Source: Streptococcus dysgalactiae subsp. dysgalactiae
GTDB lineage: Bacteria > Bacillota > Bacilli > Lactobacillales > Streptococcaceae
Length of the DNA stretch: 64,000 bases
NCBI RefSeq assembly: GCF_900459225.1
Contig: NZ_UHFH01000003.1
Location: 898,501-962,500 of the forward strand
Direction: 5' to 3'
Below the pieces are notes generated by a model that was not told where the DNA came from, made no database searches, and worked only from the letters and a program-made list of their open reading frames with translations. Shown piece by piece: positions 1 to 11,020 of this stretch (position 1 is the stretch's first letter; each line of letters starts with the position of its first letter). The translations under genes and the position numbers were made by a program.

Positions 1-152
1 AGCCATGTCAGAACAAGGGGTTGTTTAAACCGTTCTTTGATTTATCCTTAAGCAATTCTTGAGAAATTTTCCCTATCTCATCTGATATAATAGAGATGAG
101 TCATTGACATCATACTGCTTTGAAAATAGTATTTGCATTAGGGGGAGAAAAG

Positions 153-563
153 ATGATTAGAGAGATTGTGACAGATACTTTTTTCTTGCAGCAAAAGTCC
201 AAAGCTGCTACTAAAGAAGATTTATGGATTGGTCAAGCCCTACAAGATACCCTGTCTTTCCATAGAGATCATTGTCTTGGCTTAGCTGCTAATATGATTG
301 GTGAGCAGAAGCGCGTGATTATCATCAGCATGGGATTTGTGGATTTGGTAATGTTTAACCCCGTTATAGTCTCTAAGAGAGAAGCTTATGAGACAGAAGA
401 GTCATGCTTGTCCTTAACTGGTAGCCGTCAGACCAAACGCTATACTAGTATCACAGTTGAATACGTTGACCTTAATTGGAGGCCTAAACGCTTAAGATTA
501 TCAGGTTTACCAGCTCAAATTTGCCAACATGAGTTGGATCATTTAGAAGGTATTTTAATATAA
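153..563 (+). CDS. def: peptide deformylase, short form
   Basis: A 136-residue peptide deformylase, which removes the formyl group from the N-terminal methionine of new proteins. All three metal-site motifs are visible: GLAAN near residue 48 (a variant of GxGLAAxQ, with Asn for Gln), EESCLS with the metal-binding Cys near residue 90, and QHELDHLEG (HExxH) near the C-terminus. I chose the ATG at 153 because a GGGGGAG ribosome site lies just upstream; an ATT start at 120 would add 11 residues. It is shorter than the usual 200-residue streptococcal Def, so it is probably the second, smaller paralogue. It is followed by its own terminator. The Gln-to-Asn change in motif 1 may affect activity. Confidence 0.85.
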   Translation: MIREIVTDTFFLQQKSKAATKEDLWIGQALQDTLSFHRDHCLGLAANMIGEQKRVIIISMGFVDLVMFNPVIVSKREAYETEESCLSLTGSRQTKRYTSITVEYVDLNWRPKRLRLSGLPAQICQHELDHLEGILI

Positions 564-565
564 AC

Positions 566-660
566 CCAAAAGCCAGCAAGGCAGTTATAAAAAGTTCCTC
601 AATCGTTAGAGATAGCTATTAGTGTGTCGAGGGGAGTTGTGGCTGTTTGCTTGGCTTTTT
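566..660 (+). terminator. terminator after def
   Basis: An AAAAGCCAGCAA arm just after the stop codon pairs with TTGCTTGGCTTTT near 646-660 around a long, partly paired middle (CCTC/GAGG), and a run of T follows. It ends def transcription. Confidence 0.6.
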
Positions 661-687
661 TATGCTTTTAGCTAACAGTAGGACACT

Positions 688-722
688 AAAAATATCCCAT
701 CCTCGATAAGAGAATGGGATAT
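688..722 (-). terminator. terminator of the 5'-nucleotidase gene
   Basis: ATATCCCAT (692-700) and ATGGGATAT (714-722) form a 9-bp stem. Read on the minus strand the stem is followed by TTTTTAG, so it serves the nucleotidase gene that ends at 751. Confidence 0.75.
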
Positions 723-750
723 CATGAGCTATGTGGATAGAAACGAGATT

Positions 751-2775
751 TTAGTTTCTGTCTTTTTTCTTAAGAAGCCCAGCACCACCTAAAGTTAGGA
801 ATCCAAGAATCATCATGAGGGTAGACGAACTTTGATTGCTACCTGCCATTGGAAGACTAGCATTGGCAGTCTTACTTTTAGCAGCAAGTTCTTCTGCTTG
901 TTTAGGAGTAGTTAATTTCTTCTCGTCAGCTTTCACAGCAGGTGTGACAAGGTCAGAGACAATTTCAGTAGAAAGGATATTACCAGTGCGGTCTCTAAAG
1001 ATTCTGCTGATGATATCATGTTTACCAGTGTCATCTGTCTTAGTAGAGCCTTCAAGTGTTGAGTTTACATAAGTTTTCACCCCTTTGACAGCAGCAGAAA
1101 CAGGTTTACCAGCAGCTTCTAAATCTTTGATGTACTCGATAAAGACTTCTGTATCAGGATTGATAGCGCCAATTAACTTAGCTGATTTAAAGACTGAGAA
1201 GCCATCACCACCACCATAAAGGAAATCATTGACAACAAGAGTGTAATTAGCAGCTAAATCAAGCTCTTCACCATTATCTTTATAGACTTTAACGACTTTA
1301 AATGGAACCTCAGGATTTTTAGCTTCGTTGTCGGTGTAAGTGTACTTAAGACCAGACATTTGAAGGAAGTATTTTTGACCTTCATCATACTGTTGGTTCA
1401 AGACATCATAGATTTGTTGACCGGTCATTTGAACAACTTGAAGGATATTGCCAAATGGTTGAACAGCCTGTGCAGCTCCCCAAGTAATGGTCTGATCATC
1501 TTTGACAACAAGATCCGCACGGATACCACCATTGTTTGTCATAGCAAAATCAACGTTAGGGAAAGTTTTCTTAGCGATAGCCAGTTGAGCAGTTGTTACC
1601 AAGTTACCAATAGGAGATTCCTTGTCATTGTTTTCCATTTTAGGAATAGTAGAAGATGTTGAAGCAGTACCGATTTTACGTTCAGTAACTGTTTTAACAA
1701 TTTCATTAGCCTGATCAACAATAGCTTTGATATCAGCACTTCCAGTTTTGACACCAGGTGCTACGGCAATGACTTTAGCTTCTGGTGTCGCCACAAAATC
1801 ATTGGTATCAGTGTCTAAAGTTCCACGGACATCAGCGTAAGCCTTACCTTGAGAGACTGCTTGGACAACACGTGTCTTACCAACAGTTCCGTTAGTGTAT
1901 TGGTGATTGTGTCCTGCAAAGACAATATCCACACTGTGATTTGGGTAAAGTTGGTTAACTTTTTCCATAATAGTCGCCACTTCATTATCAACGACACCAT
2001 CTTTGCTTGTTGCAGGAATGTGAGCCAAAACAACGATCGCATTCACATTTTGTCCTTGTAATTCTTTGGCATACTTAACGATGGTTTCAGCAGCATCTAA
2101 GAATTTATATTGTTCATAGTTTTGTTTTAAAACAAGATTTGGAATTTCTGTTGTGACAATACCGATAAATCCAACTTTAACGGATTTGTCATTCACAGGA
2201 ATATCTTTGACAGCATAAGGTTTCCAGTCATAAGGAATCTTGTTGGATTCTTTGTCAACCACATTAGCAATGACAATGGTTTGCTTAGAAGCTTCATGCT
2301 CATAGTTTTTGGTAATGTCATTAACCGTTGAATCAGCAGCAGGTGCTTGACCTGTCATGATACGATTAAACTCAGCTAAACCTTCATCAAACTCATGGTT
2401 CCCAAGTGTTCCATACTCAAAGCCCATTTTATTAAAAACTTTTACAGTAGGTTCGTCTTGTAATAGTCCAGAGTTGGCAGGACTAGCCCCGACCATGTCT
2501 CCTGCTTGGACACGGATACTTGTGCCTTCTGGGCTTGCTTGTTTGAACTCAGTTTCGGCATCGTCCATGTAGGCATCCAATTGAGCGGCAGTACCAGCAT
2601 TGGCTACTTTACCTTCTGGCATGTAGGCTGAACCTGTTGTATCAAGGGCACCGTGGAAGTCATTGACACCAAGCAATTGCACATCGACCTGATCAGCTTG
2701 AACTCCTGTTACTAGCATTGAAAAACCAGCAAAGACACTCAACACACTACTTTTTAAAACAAGATGCTTTTTCAT
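751..2775 (-). CDS. cell-wall anchored 5'-nucleotidase
   Basis: A 674-residue exported nucleotidase of the UshA/5'-nucleotidase family, which hydrolyses extracellular nucleotides to nucleosides; streptococcal relatives make adenosine and deoxyadenosine that blunt immune cells. A signal peptide (residues 1 to about 28, ending VQA-D) precedes a metallophosphatase domain with GVNDFHGALD, GNHEFDEG and GHNHQY metal motifs, then the C-terminal substrate domain (YGGGDGF). The C-terminus has a sorting signal, LPMAG, a hydrophobic stretch and KKKDRN. LPxAG instead of LPxTG is unusual. Start chosen at the ATG with an AGGAG site (2775); a longer frame to 2814 has no ribosome site. Monocistronic; a cre-like site lies upstream at 2897. 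Confidence 0.9.
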   Translation of the reverse strand: MKKHLVLKSSVLSVFAGFSMLVTGVQADQVDVQLLGVNDFHGALDTTGSAYMPEGKVANAGTAAQLDAYMDDAETEFKQASPEGTSIRVQAGDMVGASPANSGLLQDEPTVKVFNKMGFEYGTLGNHEFDEGLAEFNRIMTGQAPAADSTVNDITKNYEHEASKQTIVIANVVDKESNKIPYDWKPYAVKDIPVNDKSVKVGFIGIVTTEIPNLVLKQNYEQYKFLDAAETIVKYAKELQGQNVNAIVVLAHIPATSKDGVVDNEVATIMEKVNQLYPNHSVDIVFAGHNHQYTNGTVGKTRVVQAVSQGKAYADVRGTLDTDTNDFVATPEAKVIAVAPGVKTGSADIKAIVDQANEIVKTVTERKIGTASTSSTIPKMENNDKESPIGNLVTTAQLAIAKKTFPNVDFAMTNNGGIRADLVVKDDQTITWGAAQAVQPFGNILQVVQMTGQQIYDVLNQQYDEGQKYFLQMSGLKYTYTDNEAKNPEVPFKVVKVYKDNGEELDLAANYTLVVNDFLYGGGDGFSVFKSAKLIGAINPDTEVFIEYIKDLEAAGKPVSAAVKGVKTYVNSTLEGSTKTDDTGKHDIISRIFRDRTGNILSTEIVSDLVTPAVKADEKKLTTPKQAEELAAKSKTANASLPMAGSNQSSSTLMMILGFLTLGGAGLLKKKDRN

Positions 2776-2896
2776 AAAATCTCCTAATAAGTTAAAGTAA
2801 TTGTTACAAGTCAAGTTTACTATTATTTACACTAGAATTCAATAAAATGTTGTTAAAAAGAGAAATATTTTTAAAAAATAGGAAAGATTGTAAAAG

Positions 2897-2910
2897 TGAA
2901 AACGTTTAAA
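2897..2910. promoter_or_regulatory. cre-like site (CcpA)
   Basis: TGAAAACGTTTAAA matches the cre consensus TGWAANCGNTNWCA at all but one defined position. It lies between the divergent nucleotidase and ABC exporter genes, 122 bases from the nucleotidase start and about 60 before the exporter -35 box. It could couple either gene to carbon catabolite control. Confidence 0.45.
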
Positions 2911-2968
2911 AAGCAAACATTTCATTCCATAAAATTGGCAGAAAAATATAAAAAGTTTTAAAAACCTA

Positions 2969-2997
2969 TTTACAAAGCTTATGAGGTGTGCTAAGAT
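2969..2997 (+). promoter_or_regulatory. promoter of leader peptide and ABC exporter
   Basis: TTTACA (2969-2974), a 17-base spacer and TAAGAT (2992-2997) form a sigma-A type promoter. Transcription would start near 3004, just ahead of the leader ribosome site AAAGGAG. Confidence 0.65.
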
Positions 2998-3012
2998 GAT
3001 AGACAGATTAAA

Positions 3013-3167
3013 AGAAAGGAGAACAATGTCATGAACAATTCAACTAAACGTATGAACTTTCTTGAGAATACCCTCCTTTCTAGCCGAAAAAGTTAGTTTC
3101 TTTTAGTGTGACTAATAGAAAACAGTAAAGCCCGTGGTAGGAAGGATATCTTATTGCGGGCTTTTTG
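3013..3167 (+). promoter_or_regulatory. attenuator with intrinsic terminator before ABC exporter
   Basis: Terminator arms AAGCCCG (3128-3134) and CGGGCTT (3157-3163) are followed by T's. TCCTTTCT (3074-3081), inside the end of the leader ORF, can pair perfectly with AGAAAGGA (3013-3020), which covers the leader ribosome site. TCCTTTCTA (3074-3082) can instead pair with TAGGAAGGA (3138-3146) in the terminator loop, with one wobble. These exclusive pairings are the usual design of translation-coupled attenuation: ribosomes stalled by a drug would change which helix forms. Confidence 0.6.
3031..3096 (+). CDS. 21-residue leader peptide of ABC exporter
   Basis: A short ORF beginning MNNSTKRMNF and ending LLSSRKS, behind a good AAAGGAG site (about 3014-3020). 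It sits between a promoter and an intrinsic terminator in front of a heterodimeric multidrug ABC exporter. The position matches leader peptides of attenuated exporters: bmrB before bmrCD in Bacillus subtilis, and the attenuator before patAB in pneumococcus. I infer a regulatory role for its translation; the peptide itself probably has no function. Confidence 0.6.
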   Translation: MNNSTKRMNFLENTLLSSRKS

Positions 3168-3237
3168 TGTACCCAAATTCCTGTTTGACGACAAAAACTT
3201 GTCAAACTGGTTAACTGAAAAGAAGAAGGAGGATAAC

Positions 3238-4959
3238 ATGCTATCCTTAATCAGTCGTTACATTAAACAAAACAAATGGACTTACATCATTATTGCCCTA
3301 ACACTATTTGTCTATGACGCATCCCTGATTATTCCGACAAAAGTGATTCAAAGCTTAATTGATGCTATGTCTCGGTATCAATTGACTCAAGCAAGTTTGA
3401 TGAGCCATGTTTTGGTTCTCTTAGGAGCAACGATATTGTCATATGCCACGGCTTATGTCTGGCATCTCAAGCTTTTCCAAGAAGCAGTGCATTTTAAATT
3501 TGACTTGCAACAACGTGCCTTTCGTAAATTGGTTTTTATGCGGACGCCTTTTTATGAAAAATTTAGATCCGGTGATATGATGACCCGGTTTTCGACAGAC
3601 GTTGAAGCCTTAATGGATTTTATTGGTTATGGCCTGATGATTATTCTTTATGCTGGTGGGATGATTGCCTTTATTATTCCAACCATGTTTTTGATATCAT
3701 GGCAAATGTCACTCATCGGTATGATTCCCATTAGCATCATGATGGTCATAACTTATTTTATTACTAAAAAACAAGAAGTATTGGTTGAGGATGCTCGTGA
3801 GGCTATTTCCAACTTAAGTGATGAGGTCCTCGAGACTGTCGAAGGCATCCGTGTGATGCGTGCTTATAGTAAAAAAGATTACATGGAAAATCATTTTGCG
3901 CAAAAAGCTGATGCGCTAGCTGATCGTTGGAATCGCATTGCTGGTTACAGAGGTCTCTACTTCCCTGTTTATAGTGTGATGATTGCTATCAGTACTCTTA
4001 TTATTTTGACGGTTGGCCTACACTTTATCAATAAAGGAGAGGTGAGTTTAGGTCAAGTGATTGCCTTGCAGTTGTACTTGGTTTCTTTGGTGGAACCGTT
4101 TGCCATGTTATCTGATTTTATTCTTGTTTATCAGACTGGGCGGACCTCATTTCATAAAATCAATGAACTCATCGAGACCGGTGATGACCTCGAAGAAGAC
4201 GGGCATCTGAAGCTGGAGAGCTACGATCAGATTCGTCTAGCGGATTATTCTTTTTCTTACGCTAAGAGCAGTAAGCCTAGTTTGTCCGCTATTAATCTGG
4301 TATTGAATAAAGGTGAGACATTAGGGATTGTCGGAAAAACTGGGTCTGGAAAGACGACTCTATTGCGTCAATTGTTGAGGCAATACCCAGTTGGTCAAGG
4401 TCAATTTTACATTAATGGGCACCATGTTCTGGAGTACCAACGTCACGCTTTGGAAGAACACATCGGTTACGTGCCACAAGAACATGTGCTCTTTTCAAAA
4501 ACAGTTTCTGAAAATATCGCCATGGGGAAAGAGGATGCTACTTTAGAAGACATTCTTGCTGCCATTGCGACGGCTTCTTTTACTGACGATTTAAAAGGGT
4601 TGTCAAAAGGGCTAGAAACTAAAATTGGTGAGCGCGGCTTATCTATTTCAGGTGGTCAAAAGCAACGGATTTCCATTGCCAGAGCCTTTTTGTCAGAGCC
4701 TGATTTGTTAATTTTAGATGATTCTTTATCGGCCGTAGATGCTAAAACAGAAACAGAGATTATTACTCATATTCAGGAAGAAAGGCAAGGTAAAACAACG
4801 ATTATTGTCAGCCACCGTCTATCAGCTATTCAACATGCCGATTGGGTAATTGTGATGGATCAAGGCAAGATTGTTGAAGAAGGAAAACCGGACCAGCTTC
4901 TTGCACAAAAAGGTTGGTATTATGAACAATACCAACGTCAACAAGCACAGGAGGACTAA
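3238..4959 (+). CDS. ABC multidrug exporter subunit A (BmrC/PatA type)
   Basis: A 573-residue half-transporter: six membrane segments (residues 1-310) followed by an ATPase domain with Walker A GKTGSGKT (about 365), Q-loop, signature SISGGQKQR and Walker B LLILDDSLSAVD. In this protein the residue after Walker B is Asp (LDDS) rather than Glu, so this site is the degenerate one typical of one half of heterodimeric exporters. The start at 3238 follows AGGAGG; a longer frame reading through the terminator at 3154 is not credible. It pairs with the next gene, whose start follows by 1 base. Likely exports drugs or lipophilic compounds; the substrate is unknown. Confidence 0.88.
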   Translation: MLSLISRYIKQNKWTYIIIALTLFVYDASLIIPTKVIQSLIDAMSRYQLTQASLMSHVLVLLGATILSYATAYVWHLKLFQEAVHFKFDLQQRAFRKLVFMRTPFYEKFRSGDMMTRFSTDVEALMDFIGYGLMIILYAGGMIAFIIPTMFLISWQMSLIGMIPISIMMVITYFITKKQEVLVEDAREAISNLSDEVLETVEGIRVMRAYSKKDYMENHFAQKADALADRWNRIAGYRGLYFPVYSVMIAISTLIILTVGLHFINKGEVSLGQVIALQLYLVSLVEPFAMLSDFILVYQTGRTSFHKINELIETGDDLEEDGHLKLESYDQIRLADYSFSYAKSSKPSLSAINLVLNKGETLGIVGKTGSGKTTLLRQLLRQYPVGQGQFYINGHHVLEYQRHALEEHIGYVPQEHVLFSKTVSENIAMGKEDATLEDILAAIATASFTDDLKGLSKGLETKIGERGLSISGGQKQRISIARAFLSEPDLLILDDSLSAVDAKTETEIITHIQEERQGKTTIIVSHRLSAIQHADWVIVMDQGKIVEEGKPDQLLAQKGWYYEQYQRQQAQED

Positions 4960-4960
4960 G

Positions 4961-6703
4961 ATGGCCTTATTTAAACGCTTATTAAGTGAAATCAAAGTGG
5001 CTAAAGCAGCTTTTGCCACGGGAATCGGGCTATTGTTACTGGCAACGGCAGCTGGACAAATAGCCCCACTATTATTAAAACAACTGATTGATCATTACTT
5101 GACGCCGTTAGCAAAAGGAAAATCTATCGTTTTAGCTCATTTTGAGCAGTTGAGCTGGCTTTATTTAGCCCTGATTATAGGATCAGCCCTGTTACGTTAT
5201 GTCTCTTATCGGAGCCTGGTTTATTCCTCGAATAAGGTGGTTACACAGTTAAGAAAACAAGCTTTCGATGTCATGCAAAGCCTACCGATTTCTTATTTCG
5301 ATCACCAACCTGCTGGTAAAATTGCGACTCGCATTGTCAACGATACTGAAACGTTGCGAAACCAATTTTACGACAATCTGTTGTCGCAGATTATCATCAG
5401 CATGGCTCAAATTATCTTTATTTATGGGGTAATGATTTATCTGGATCTTAGATCAGGACTGTTGTTACTATTAGTTATCCCTATCTTTTACGGCATTCAA
5501 GTTCTTTATAAACGCTTAACAGACCAGCCTATGAAAGATTTTTATGACGCTAGAAGTGCTGTCAACACTCAAGTCAATGAAACCATGAACGGGTTTTCCA
5601 TTATCCAGCTTTTCCACCAAGAAAATTGTATGCTAGAAGACTTTAACCAGCAAATTAATCAGATGAAAAAGGCAGATGATACAATCATCTTTGCTGATTC
5701 TGTGGCTTCGTGGACCTTAACAGAATTGGTGAAGTACACCATGATTTCTGCTATCTTAGCTTTTATTGGCTATCAATTTTTACAAGGAAAGCCAGGAATT
5801 ACAGTGGGGAAACTCTTTATTTATTTAAATTACCTCACCCGTTTATTTGATATATTAGGAACAATGGTTAGGCAGCTGCCTAATATTCAGCGGTCACAAG
5901 CAACAGGTGGCCGTTTAATGGCTCTATTAGACCAAAAGCTGGAAGAGGATAATCCCAAGGAGATACATATTGACAAAGGAAATGTCACCTTTAATCACGT
6001 GTCGTTTGCCTACGAAGAGGGCAAAAATGTTTTAACAGATATCACAATAGAAGCCAAACAAGGAGAAACGATTGCGTTAGTTGGGCATACCGGATCAGGT
6101 AAATCTTCAATTATGAATCTCCTCTATCGTTTTTACACGCCTCAGTCAGGAATGATTACCGTCGATGGGCAGGATATTCAAGCCTATTCTAGAGAAAGCT
6201 TGCGCTCCCAAATGGGAATCGTTTTGCAAGATCCCTATCTTTTCTCAGGGACCATTGCTTCTAATGTGACCATGGGGAATCAAAGCTACAGTGATCAAGA
6301 AGTGATAGAAGCTCTAGAAAAGGTTGGAGCAGGGCCTATGATTGGTAGATTAGATAAAGGGATTCATGAGCCTGTTTATGAAAAAGGGGCGTCTTATTCT
6401 AGTGGCGAGCGGCAACTCATTGCTTTTGCCAGAACATTAATTACGAATCCTAAAATTCTTATTCTAGACGAAGCGACTTCCCATATCGATACGGAAACAG
6501 AAGAAATTATCCAGCGTGCTATGGAAGTTTTGAAACAAGGTCGAACAACCTTTATCATTGCTCATCGCCTATCGACGATTCAATCTGCTAATACTATCCT
6601 TGTCCTAGATAAGGGGCGCATTGTCGAGCGTGGAAACCATCAAGAATTGTTAGCAAAAGGTGGTATTTATGCGCAGCTTTCTAAATTACAAGAAAAGGTA
6701 TAA
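4961..6703 (+). CDS. ABC multidrug exporter subunit B (BmrD/PatB type)
   Basis: A 580-residue half-transporter with six membrane segments and an ATPase domain: Walker A GHTGSGKS (about 383), Walker B ILILDEATSHID with the catalytic Glu, and H-loop IIAHRLST. Its signature reads YSSGERQ, a departure from LSGGQ. Together with the Asp of the partner this gives one consensus and one degenerate ATP site, as in BmrCD and PatAB. The ATG at 4961 follows GGAGG inside the end of the upstream gene, so the two are translationally coupled. A terminator at 6755 closes the operon. Confidence 0.88.
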   Translation: MALFKRLLSEIKVAKAAFATGIGLLLLATAAGQIAPLLLKQLIDHYLTPLAKGKSIVLAHFEQLSWLYLALIIGSALLRYVSYRSLVYSSNKVVTQLRKQAFDVMQSLPISYFDHQPAGKIATRIVNDTETLRNQFYDNLLSQIIISMAQIIFIYGVMIYLDLRSGLLLLLVIPIFYGIQVLYKRLTDQPMKDFYDARSAVNTQVNETMNGFSIIQLFHQENCMLEDFNQQINQMKKADDTIIFADSVASWTLTELVKYTMISAILAFIGYQFLQGKPGITVGKLFIYLNYLTRLFDILGTMVRQLPNIQRSQATGGRLMALLDQKLEEDNPKEIHIDKGNVTFNHVSFAYEEGKNVLTDITIEAKQGETIALVGHTGSGKSSIMNLLYRFYTPQSGMITVDGQDIQAYSRESLRSQMGIVLQDPYLFSGTIASNVTMGNQSYSDQEVIEALEKVGAGPMIGRLDKGIHEPVYEKGASYSSGERQLIAFARTLITNPKILILDEATSHIDTETEEIIQRAMEVLKQGRTTFIIAHRLSTIQSANTILVLDKGRIVERGNHQELLAKGGIYAQLSKLQEKV

Positions 6704-6754
6704 AATCGTGGCAAGCGTCGTCATTATTCTCATAATAACTTCGGCACTCTATTT

Positions 6755-6790
6755 AAAAGCTATCTAATATGTCTTAGATAGCTTTTATAT
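6755..6790 (+). terminator. terminator of ABC exporter operon
   Basis: AAAAGCTATCTAA (6755-6767) and TTAGATAGCTTTT (6774-6786) form a perfect 13-bp stem around a 6-base loop, with its own A and T tracts; it could work in both directions. Confidence 0.8.
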
Positions 6791-6807
6791 GTGCTATAAG
6801 TGGTTTG

Positions 6808-6835
6808 TTGACAAAGACTAAAAAAGGTATATCAT
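6808..6835 (+). promoter_or_regulatory. promoter of mvaK1-mvaD-mvaK2-fni
   Basis: TTGACA (6808-6813), 16 bases, then TATCAT (6830-6835). It is the best promoter in the gap before mvaK1, and leaves a leader of about 70 bases. Confidence 0.6.
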
Positions 6836-6908
6836 CGCATTTTCTAAGGATTTAGTGTAAAATAGTAAGGTAACAGTTTAAAAGAATGAACAACGAAAAG
6901 ATAAGAAA

Positions 6909-7787
6909 ATGAACGAAAAGATTGGATACGGTAAAGCGCATAGTAAAATTATTTTAATGGGGGAACACGCCGTTGTCTACGGTTACCCAGCGATTGCTTT
7001 GCCACTCACAGATATTGAAGTCGTCTGCCATATTTTTCCAGCAGACAAGCCTCTAACCTTTGATTTTTATGACACGTTATCAACAGCAATTTATGCTGCT
7101 TTAGATCATTTGCAGCACCTAGAAGAACCAATTACTTATGAAATCGTGTCCCAAGTGCCGCAAAAACGAGGGATGGGGTCTTCGGCGGCTGTTTCTATTG
7201 CAGCTATTAGGGCGGTATTCTCTTATTTTCAAAAATCATTACCAGATGAGCTGTTGGAAATTTTAGTCAATAAAGCAGAAATTATTGCTCATACTAATCC
7301 TAGTGGTTTAGATGCCAAAACCTGTCTTAGTGACCATGCCATCAAGTTTATTCGAAATATTGGTTTTGAGACTATAAAAATTGACTTAGGTGCTTTTTTA
7401 ATCATTGCAGACACTGGTGTCCATGGGCATACCCGTGAAGCTATTAATAAGGTGGCCCAGTTTGAAGAAACCAATCTACCTTATCTAGCTAAGTTAGGTA
7501 GGTTGACCGAAGCTGTTGAAAAAGCCATTACTCAAAAAGACAATCAGGCTATTGGTCAGCTTATGACTCAGGCTCATTTCACCTTAAAAGCTATCGGAGT
7601 GAGCATCGCTAAAGCTGATGAATTAGTTGATGCTGCTCTCAAGGCAGGTGCTCTTGGCGCTAAAATGACTGGAGGCGGTTTAGGAGGTTGTATGATTGCT
7701 CTGGTTGACACTAAGGAAATGGCAGAAACCATTAGCCATAAATTACAAGAAGAAGGAGCCGTAAACACGTGGATCCAAATGTTATAA
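6909..7787 (+). CDS. mvaK1: mevalonate kinase
   Basis: A 292-residue GHMP kinase that phosphorylates mevalonate to 5-phosphomevalonate, the first kinase step of isoprenoid precursor synthesis. The N-terminal GKAHSKIILMGEHAVVYGYPAIALP is typical of mevalonate kinases (its ends are quoted only to show the family motif). The ATP loop is KRGMGSSAAVSIAA near residue 95, and the GHMP motif 3 is KMTGGGLGGC near 255. First gene of a four-gene operon; its end overlaps the start of mvaD by 19 bases. The ribosome site before the ATG at 6909 is weak (AAGATAAG). Confidence 0.95.
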   Translation: MNEKIGYGKAHSKIILMGEHAVVYGYPAIALPLTDIEVVCHIFPADKPLTFDFYDTLSTAIYAALDHLQHLEEPITYEIVSQVPQKRGMGSSAAVSIAAIRAVFSYFQKSLPDELLEILVNKAEIIAHTNPSGLDAKTCLSDHAIKFIRNIGFETIKIDLGAFLIIADTGVHGHTREAINKVAQFEETNLPYLAKLGRLTEAVEKAITQKDNQAIGQLMTQAHFTLKAIGVSIAKADELVDAALKAGALGAKMTGGGLGGCMIALVDTKEMAETISHKLQEEGAVNTWIQML

Positions 7788-8705
7788 CTGTAACATCTTA
7801 TGCAAATATAGCTATTATCAAATATTGGGGGAAAGAAGACCAGACCAAAATGATTCCCTCAACCTCTAGTATTTCGTTAACTTTGGAAAACATGTTCACT
7901 ACAACCAGTGTTTCTTTCCTACCAGACACAGCATCAAGTGACCAGTTTTACATCAATGGTTGCTTACAAGATGATAAGGAGCATGCCAAGATTTCGGCTA
8001 TCATAGACCAGTTTCGAAAACCTAATCAGCCCTTTGTTAAGGTCGAAACTCAAAATAATATGCCAACAGCTGCAGGCCTTTCCTCAAGTTCCAGTGGTTT
8101 GTCAGCTTTGGTCAAAGCTTGTGACCAGTTATTTAACACTCAGTTAGATCAAAAAGCTCTAGCTCAGAAAGCAAAATTTGCGTCAGGCTCAGCCTCTCGT
8201 TCCTTTTTTGGTCCGGTTGCTGCTTGGGATAAAGACAGCGGTGACATTTATAAGGTGGACACCGACCTGAAAATGGCTATGATTATGCTAGTTTTGAATG
8301 ATGCTAAAAAGCCAATTTCCAGCCGAGATGGTATGAAATTATGTCGTGAGACGTCTACTACCTTTGATGAGTGGATAGAAAAATCAGCAGTGGATTATCA
8401 AAACATGTTGACTTATCTTAAAGCCAATGATTTTGAGAAGGTCGGTCAGTTAGCAGAGTCCAATGCTTTGGCTATGCATGCCACGACCAAAACCGCTAAC
8501 CCTTCTTTTTCTTATCTCGCAGATGAATCCTATCAAGCAATGGAAGCTGTTAAACAACTCCGTCAGGAAGGCTTTTCTTGCTACTTTACCATGGATGCAG
8601 GACCAAATGTGAAGGTACTCTGTCTAGAAAAAGATCTTGAGACATTAGCAGCACGATTTGAAAAAGATTACCGAATCATCGTCTCAAAGACAAAGGACTT
8701 ACCAG

Positions 8706-8713
<8 letters not shown>
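7769..8713 (+). CDS. mvaD: diphosphomevalonate decarboxylase
   Basis: A 314-residue ATP-dependent decarboxylase that converts 5-diphosphomevalonate to isopentenyl diphosphate. It shows the family N-terminus ANIAIIKYWGKED (residues 12-24), the GHMP loop PTAAGLSSSSSGLSAL near 103, and FTMDAGPNVKVLCL near 272, the C-terminal GHMP motif. The start overlaps mvaK1 by 19 bases, and its own stop overlaps the mvaK2 start, so translation is coupled. Acts in the cytoplasm between mvaK2 and fni in the pathway. Confidence 0.95.
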
Positions 8714-10696
<1,983 letters not shown>

Positions 10697-10698
<2 letters not shown>

Positions 10699-10748
10699 AA
10701 CCATCTCTATTTGTTAACCAAAGGTTTGGCAAATAGAGATGGTTTTTT
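10697..10748 (+). terminator. terminator of the mva operon
   Basis: AAACCATCTCTATTTG (10698-10713) and CAAATAGAGATGGTTT (10730-10745) form a perfect 16-bp stem with a 16-base loop, then T's. Confidence 0.9.
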
Positions 10749-10804
10749 GTTATAAGATGGTTAGAAATTATTGTTTAGTTAAAAAAGACAATACACGTTC
10801 AGGA

Positions 10805-11020
10805 ATGAAACACATAGTAACAGCTGACTGTCCTTATGACAATGCCGTAGCTGAGAGCGTCTATCGCGCTTTCAAAATTGAATTTATTCATTAAGAAACC
10901 TTCCAGCCACTGAAAGAATTAATCCTTAAAACGAAAAATTATGTCTACTGGTGGAATTACCGTCGTATTCATGGCAGTCTCAACTACCAGACACCCATGA
11001 CCAAAAGATTAACGGTCTAA
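10805..11020 (+). pseudogene. IS3-family transposase remnant (C-terminus)
   Basis: The frame from 10805 reads CPYDNAVAESVYRAFKIEF, then a TAA at 10892, then continues in the same frame with YVYWWNYRRIHGSLNYQTPM to 11020. This is the C-terminal part of an IS3-family OrfB integrase (the DDE glutamate region and the RIHGSLNYQTP signature). The N-terminal two thirds and the terminal repeats are gone, so it is an old fragment. It sits between the two facing mevalonate operons. Confidence 0.8.

Noticed and set aside
3154..3237. N-terminal extension of the first ABC exporter subunit
   Set aside because: It would start inside the terminator stem and has no ribosome site; the ATG at 3238 follows AGGAGG.
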